A DNA stretch of 41,768 bases. Source: an uncultured Prevotella sp. (GTDB lineage: Bacteria; Bacteroidota; Bacteroidia; Bacteroidales; Bacteroidaceae). A model generated the notes under the pieces. It was not told the origin of the DNA, searched no databases, and saw only the letters and a list, made by a program, of their open reading frames with translations. The stretch lies in assembly GCA_947170725.1 (NCBI GenBank), contig CAMVUM010000029.1:1-41768 (forward strand), given 5' to 3'. A program made the position numbers and the translations under genes. Shown piece by piece: positions 38,784 through 41,768 of this stretch (positions are counted from its first letter, which is position 1; each line of letters starts with the position of its first letter).

Positions 38784-40160
38784 TTACTTGAAAGTTGAAA
38801 ATAATTTGCTTATTTCTTCTTCGGTTTCAAATATAGGTGTTGCTCCATATTCTCCATTAAGATAACTATTTTGTAACATTTTATCAAAGCGTACATTGTA
38901 TAAATTATCCATTCTTCCAAATGAACTAATTCCATTACTACTTTTCCTCATCAACCAAATTTCGTCTTTTCTGAACACTTTCTGATTCATTAAAGAGCTC
39001 TCATGCGTGGTAAAAATCAACTGACTAGAAACATCTTTTGAATACTTGTAAAACAAAGTAATTATTTGTTGAATAAGTGCAGGATGTAGACTACGTTCCA
39101 TTTCATCAACAACAAAGACTTTTCCACCTTGAATCAAATCTAAAATAAGTGGAATGTAATCAAATAAACGTTTTGTACCATCGCTCTCATCGCCTAGAGA
39201 GAAAAGTTCCACATCTGTATCATCTATCTTTTTATGAACTGTCATCAATTTTTTAGCCTTTATCTCACCATCAATTAGGTTGATTAAATACAAATTATCA
39301 TCAAAGCGTAGGGTTCCAAACGCTTCGTCAGTATTGGATTTTGATAAATCTGTTTTAATTGCACGTTGCAAGTCTTGTGGAATTCCAAGTTTTTCAAATT
39401 GTACTTCGATTAATTTTACTCCATCTACGCCTGTATTGAAGTATCTTAAAAGTGCTCCAAAGCCACGTTTTAATTCGTTGTCATCAGCCGCTTTAAGTAG
39501 TACGCCCTGTTTATACGGTGTGTCTGGGAATATTATTTTTAGAGAATTTACAAACCAATTAATAACAGAGTCCAAATCTTTAATATTTGACACATTCTCA
39601 TGAATATTACGACTCATAACTTCATGAAGAAATAATTGTCTTTGTGGCGTTGCTTTTGCTAGAAAAGACAAGAACTGTGATTCTTCTTCTTTTGGATTGA
39701 GTTTAAGTAGGTATGAAATATCAAATTCTGATTTTTCTGTTTCTCTTTGAAAAATAATACAATCGTTGCTTCTATTTATTTGTTTAAGCCATTCAGAACT
39801 TATTTGTTCTGCGTTGTAGCTAAAACCATATTCATATTTTTTATTATCACAGAGTATGTGATAAATAATAGTCGTATCCTTTTTCTTATTCTCAGAACTT
39901 AACCGAAAGGGATAGAAATCTATTAAGTCATCTGTCCTTGTTCCTCTTAAAACAAGTTTTTTCCCTAGCTCAATGGCTTTGACGAAGTTACTCTTTCCGC
40001 CTGCGTTCGCTCCAAACATTGCAGCTGATTTTAACACCCACTGTCCTTTAATGGACTCTGTTTTATGTTCTTTTTTTAACGTGCCTTTACTAGGTTGAAG
40101 AGAGAAGATTTCCCTGTTTTTAAAAGAGAGGAAATTCTCAACTATAAATTGCTGTAGCAT
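38784..40160 (-). CDS. AAA15/AAA_21-type ABC-like ATPase, first gene of the Kiwa operon
   Basis: A 458-residue SMC/ABC-like ATPase of the kind found in many abortive-infection systems. It begins LQQFIVENFLSFKNREIFSL, then has the Walker A GANAGGKSN (residues 50-58), an ABC-signature-like LGDESDGTKRLF (about 322-333), the Walker B KVFVVDEMERSLHP (D352, E353) and the H-switch FTTHESS (H386). The roughly 250-residue insert between Walker A and the signature is a mixed helical region. Relatives such as RloA/AbiLi work with a small nuclease-like partner (RloB/AbiLii), which is absent here. The kwaA-like gene starts 12 bp after its stop. Catalytic residues look intact. Involvement in Kiwa is inferred from the operon. 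Confidence 0.88.
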   Translation of the reverse strand: MLQQFIVENFLSFKNREIFSLQPSKGTLKKEHKTESIKGQWVLKSAAMFGANAGGKSNFVKAIELGKKLVLRGTRTDDLIDFYPFRLSSENKKKDTTIIYHILCDNKKYEYGFSYNAEQISSEWLKQINRSNDCIIFQRETEKSEFDISYLLKLNPKEEESQFLSFLAKATPQRQLFLHEVMSRNIHENVSNIKDLDSVINWFVNSLKIIFPDTPYKQGVLLKAADDNELKRGFGALLRYFNTGVDGVKLIEVQFEKLGIPQDLQRAIKTDLSKSNTDEAFGTLRFDDNLYLINLIDGEIKAKKLMTVHKKIDDTDVELFSLGDESDGTKRLFDYIPLILDLIQGGKVFVVDEMERSLHPALIQQIITLFYKYSKDVSSQLIFTTHESSLMNQKVFRKDEIWLMRKSSNGISSFGRMDNLYNVRFDKMLQNSYLNGEYGATPIFETEEEISKLFSTFK

Positions 40161-40195
40161 ACATTATCTTATTAGTTGTGTAATAAAATCCTTTG

Positions 40196-40203
40196 CAAAT
40201 ATA
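40196..40203 (-). promoter_or_regulatory. -7 box of the defense operon
   Basis: TATATTTG on the minus strand, 35 bp before the ATPase start codon, with CTTG about 20 bp further upstream. It matches TAnnTTTG. It is the only plausible promoter seen for the four-gene operon. Confidence 0.6.
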
Positions 40204-40262
40204 GAGAAATTTTCTCAATACAGCAAGACTTTTACGGTTTTATTCCGTGTAACTCAAATTCA

Positions 40263-40283
40263 AAATGTGATTTTTTCACATTT
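40263..40283. promoter_or_regulatory. CRP/FNR-like palindrome between divergent island transcripts
   Basis: AAATGTGA-TTTTT-TCACATTT is a perfect inverted repeat with 8-bp arms. It sits between the two divergent -7 boxes, ending just before the -33 TTTG of the plus-strand promoter. No regulator that would bind it is in the window. Confidence 0.55.
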
Positions 40284-40286
40284 ATG

Positions 40287-40318
40287 TTTGTTTAAAAGAA
40301 GAAAAGTTCATATCTTTG
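40287..40318 (+). promoter_or_regulatory. Promoter of the small-protein pair
   Basis: TTTG at 40287-40290, a 20-bp spacer, and TATCTTTG at 40311-40318 fit the Bacteroidetes promoter. The leader of about 55 nt contains CTGG and CCAG that can form a small hairpin. Confidence 0.68.
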
Positions 40319-40377
40319 TGGCGTCAATTCGAAATTAAGACCCTGGCTAACGGACCAGAGAGTTGACTTTCTTTATT

Positions 40378-40587
40378 ATGAGTGATTTTTACTATGTAAA
40401 CAAAATTGCCCAACCTACGGGTGAACATGAAGTCCATGCATCAAGTTGCAGGTATTTGCCATCAGTAGAAAATCGAATCTTTTTGGGATATTTCGCAAAT
40501 GGTAAGGAGGCTGTAAGAGAGGCAAAGAAACACTACAGTAATGTTGACGGATGTTTCTTTTGTTGTCCTGAGGCACATACAAGGTAA
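40378..40587 (+). CDS. Small conserved island protein with CxxC-type cysteine cluster
   Basis: A 69-residue protein starting at the ATG at 40378 (MSDFYYVNKIAQPTGEHEVH). It has HASSCRYLP, then ENRIFLGYFANGKEAVREAKKHY, and ends GCFFCCPEAHTR. The pattern of one cysteine near the middle plus C-x2-CC and histidines near the end suggests metal binding. I recall similar short proteins (YVNKNAQ...GDHEVH...NGCYYC) in many bacterial genomic islands, with unknown function. A further in-frame TTG start at 40363 is less likely. It opens the plus-strand transcript divergent from the defense operon. Confidence 0.75.
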   Translation: MSDFYYVNKIAQPTGEHEVHASSCRYLPSVENRIFLGYFANGKEAVREAKKHYSNVDGCFFCCPEAHTR

Positions 40588-40685
40588 AAACTTGATGAAA
40601 TGAACAAAGAATGGCATACAACACCTAAGTGTACCGTAGCGGAAACGGTAGGTCACCGCATAGTATTAACTTCAAAATTCAGAAT

Positions 40686-40817
40686 ATGGCAAAAACTGTA
40701 GAAAAAGGCAGAAGTGCAGAAACTGGTAAATTTGTATCTATCGAATACGCGCAAAAGCACCCGAGCACAACTGTGGTCGAAAAGGTCAAAGTAGGGCCAA
40801 TAAAACGCAGAAAGTAA
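40686..40817 (+). CDS. Small basic conserved protein
   Basis: A 43-residue basic protein (MAKTVEKGRSAETGKFVSIE, then YAQKHPSTTVVEKVK, ending GPIKRRK). I recall short proteins with the same plan (RSAxTGKFVxxxYAxxHPxTTVxE) scattered through bacterial genomic islands, often near the preceding small family. The function is unknown. The start at 40686 is chosen because the conserved part begins there; a frame open to 40629 adds unrelated residues. The 98-bp gap from the previous gene contains a hairpin, TACCGT-N6-ACGGTA-like at about 40630-40650. A strong terminator follows 23 bp after the stop. Confidence 0.72.
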   Translation: MAKTVEKGRSAETGKFVSIEYAQKHPSTTVVEKVKVGPIKRRK

Positions 40818-40840
40818 TTATTTAGATTTATTTAGGATGT

Positions 40841-40877
40841 GCCTAGACGATGTGAATCGTCTAGGCTTTACTTTTTC
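40841..40877 (+). terminator. Intrinsic terminator of the small-protein pair
   Basis: GCCTAGACGAT, loop GTGA, ATCGTCTAGGC, then TTTACTTTTT. The stem is a perfect 11 bp. Confidence 0.92.
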
Positions 40878-40902
40878 AATCCAACTATCACACAATCGCT
40901 TG

Positions 40903-41080
40903 TCATTCTTTTGAGCCAAGAGCATCTTGTATATGCTGTTGATTCCTATCATCAATACCAAACAATTTATAAAGTTGAGCGTTCACATCGCCATTGTAAT
41001 CAATAATATCATTCTCGTCTGAGTAGTCCAATAAATCCAGTACTTTCTGAGCCAAAGATACGACAAAAAAAACGAGAATA
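40903..41080 (-). pseudogene. 3' remnant of an unidentified gene, possibly a DNA methyltransferase
   Basis: The minus-strand frame ends LAQKVLDLLDYSDENDI, then VNAQLYKLFGIDDRNQQHI and DALGSKE. The phrase LYKLFGIDDxxxxxI resembles the extreme C-terminus of Eco57I-like or type IIG restriction-modification methyltransferases (LYGLTDEEIxxIE). Sequence further 5' (41080-41181) changes character and looks non-coding. If real, it is only a tail of about 55 codons left behind by a deletion. Identification is weak. Confidence 0.35.
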
Positions 41081-41095
41081 GGAGAAAAATAGTGA

Positions 41096-41324
41096 ATGAA
41101 CGTTGAGATAAAGCGTTTTAGCGATTCTGACGAGGACTTTGCCAAAACCACTGAATGCCGCAAAAAAGCCGTTTGAAGCAAGAGTTACGTTACTATCCCG
41201 TTACTCTTTTTCACAAAAGAACAGCTTGCTGAGGACACTGGCATATCCGCTGATCCATACGCCATTGGATGCCAATTTAAGGATTCTTTTGGAAATGTCA
41301 GCGGGACCTGCTCAAAAAAATGAG
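41096..41324 (+). pseudogene. Two out-of-frame plus-strand coding fragments
   Basis: The first frame from the ATG at 41096 reads MNVEIKRFSDSDEDFAKTTE then CRKKAV and stops. A second frame, shifted, reads FFTKEQLAEDTGISADPYAI and GCQFKDSFGNVSGTCSKK before a stop. Both look protein-like but belong to nothing I recognise. A decayed gene with one frameshift is the simplest reading, and chance is possible. Confidence 0.3.
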
Positions 41325-41411
41325 ATGCGGGTGTAAATGCGCCGATATGCTGTGATTCGCCTACCATCTTCCAGCTCTACATGGTTTAATTTTGCAAACA
41401 AAAAGTAGAGT

Positions 41412-41492
41412 ATGAACAGAAGTACATTCAAAGTATTGTTCTACCCCCCCAAAAAAAAAGATTTTCGCATTAAGTTACATTCTGATATATAA
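41412..41492 (+). pseudogene. N-terminal fragment of a second tyrosine recombinase gene
   Basis: The frame starts MNRSTFKVLFY, the characteristic opening of Bacteroidetes integrases that continue with a lysine-rich turn and a PIMGRITVNG-type strand. Here it runs into a C7-A9 homopolymer tract (41444-41459) and becomes unrelated sequence, with a stop at 41490. Only about 11 codons are preserved. It marks the right side of the island as former mobile-element DNA. Confidence 0.5.
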
Positions 41493-41627
41493 TAACTTGC
41501 TTTGATTTTGCGCTCTAAAGGGTTACGATTTACCAACTTGCTGACTTCATCGCATTTCTCATATTTGCTTTTTTCAAGTAACGCTTTTGGTTAGTACAAA
41601 TTTAGCAATAAAGATCGGTAATACATC

Positions 41628-41665
41628 AAAACGTCCCATGATTTTTTATCACAGGACGTTTTTTT
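41628..41665. terminator. Bidirectional hairpin terminator at the right edge
   Basis: AAAACGTCC (41628-41636) and GGACGTTTT (41654-41662) pair around a 17-nt loop, with T-runs on both strands. On the minus strand it would end the transcript of the partial gene entering from the window edge. Confidence 0.75.
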
Positions 41666-41717
41666 ATCTTCGATGAATATATGGTTTAATCGTTACCTCC
41701 ATTTTAGCTAATTCCGG

Positions 41718-41768
41718 CTATGGTTGCTGAAATTTATACTTCAATCCATATTCTTCCAGTTTGTTGTA
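41718..41768 (-). CDS. Possible 3' end of a gene running off the window
   Basis: The last 16 codons in the window on the minus strand read YNKLEEYGLKYKFQQP and then TAG, with a terminator hairpin 53 bp downstream. The length is too short to identify a family. The terminator placement is the main support. Confidence 0.35.
   Translation of the reverse strand, partial: YNKLEEYGLKYKFQQP

Noticed and set aside
38784..40160. Retron or Septu system built around the ATPase
   Set aside because: No reverse transcriptase, msr/msd-like RNA or HNH partner is encoded nearby.
40321..40377. A riboswitch in the leader of the small-protein pair
   Set aside because: Only a 4-bp CTGG/CCAG stem and a 5-bp outer pairing are visible, too little for a known riboswitch class.

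Overview
The window is a chromosomal segment from a Bacteroidetes bacterium, most likely of the family Prevotellaceae. The evidence is a complete Sus-type starch locus with SusC/SusD pairs, TAnnTTTG (-7 type) promoter boxes, weak or absent Shine-Dalgarno sites, RecA and DnaK sequences of Bacteroidetes type, and a carboxy(nor)spermidine dehydrogenase. From about 1 to 34,320 the sequence is moderately GC-rich and reads as core or metabolic genome. From about 34,400 to the end it becomes clearly AT-rich and reads as a horizontally acquired island.

Region 1 (95-23,471) is a polysaccharide utilization locus for starch and maltodextrin, arranged as two divergent arms. The minus-strand arm runs LacI-family regulator (broken by a frameshift in a G7 tract), MFS maltooligosaccharide transporter, GH77 4-alpha-glucanotransferase with N-terminal starch-binding modules, GH97 alpha-glucosidase (SusB type), type I pullulanase, and GH13 neopullulanase (SusA type). 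The plus-strand arm runs SusC, SusD, two SusE/F-like starch-binding lipoproteins, a secreted GH13 alpha-amylase with a C-terminal starch-binding module, and a GH53 endo-galactanase. Three 16-bp LacI-type operators (GTGCAATCGTTTGCAC and variants) each lie 54-55 bp upstream of a -7 box, in front of the regulator, susC and the alpha-amylase. This points to one regulon in which the LacI-type protein probably activates.

Region 2 (23,608-34,321) is housekeeping: two dTDP-rhamnose genes (rfbD, rfbB), rhamnulose-1-phosphate aldolase, a DUF6621-like protein with a nearly leaderless promoter, a carboxynorspermidine/carboxyspermidine dehydrogenase, recA, a secreted protein with a BamE-like tail, and dnaK followed by a strong terminator.

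Region 3 (34,400-41,768) is a mobile or defense island immediately downstream of dnaK. It starts with a regulator carrying two excisionase-like helix-turn-helix units. This is translationally coupled to a tyrosine recombinase that is cut off after its second catalytic arginine. Facing it is a tight four-gene minus-strand operon: AAA/ABC-type ATPase, KwaA-like membrane protein, KwaB-like (DUF4868) protein, RhuM-family protein. KwaA+KwaB is the Kiwa anti-phage system; the coupled ATPase and RhuM genes make this an expanded arrangement worth testing as a single system. Divergent from it are two tiny conserved-looking genes behind a promoter that overlaps a TGTGA-N5-TCACA palindrome. The right edge is a graveyard of gene fragments, including the first eleven codons of another integrase. 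The defense cassette therefore sits between two broken integrases.
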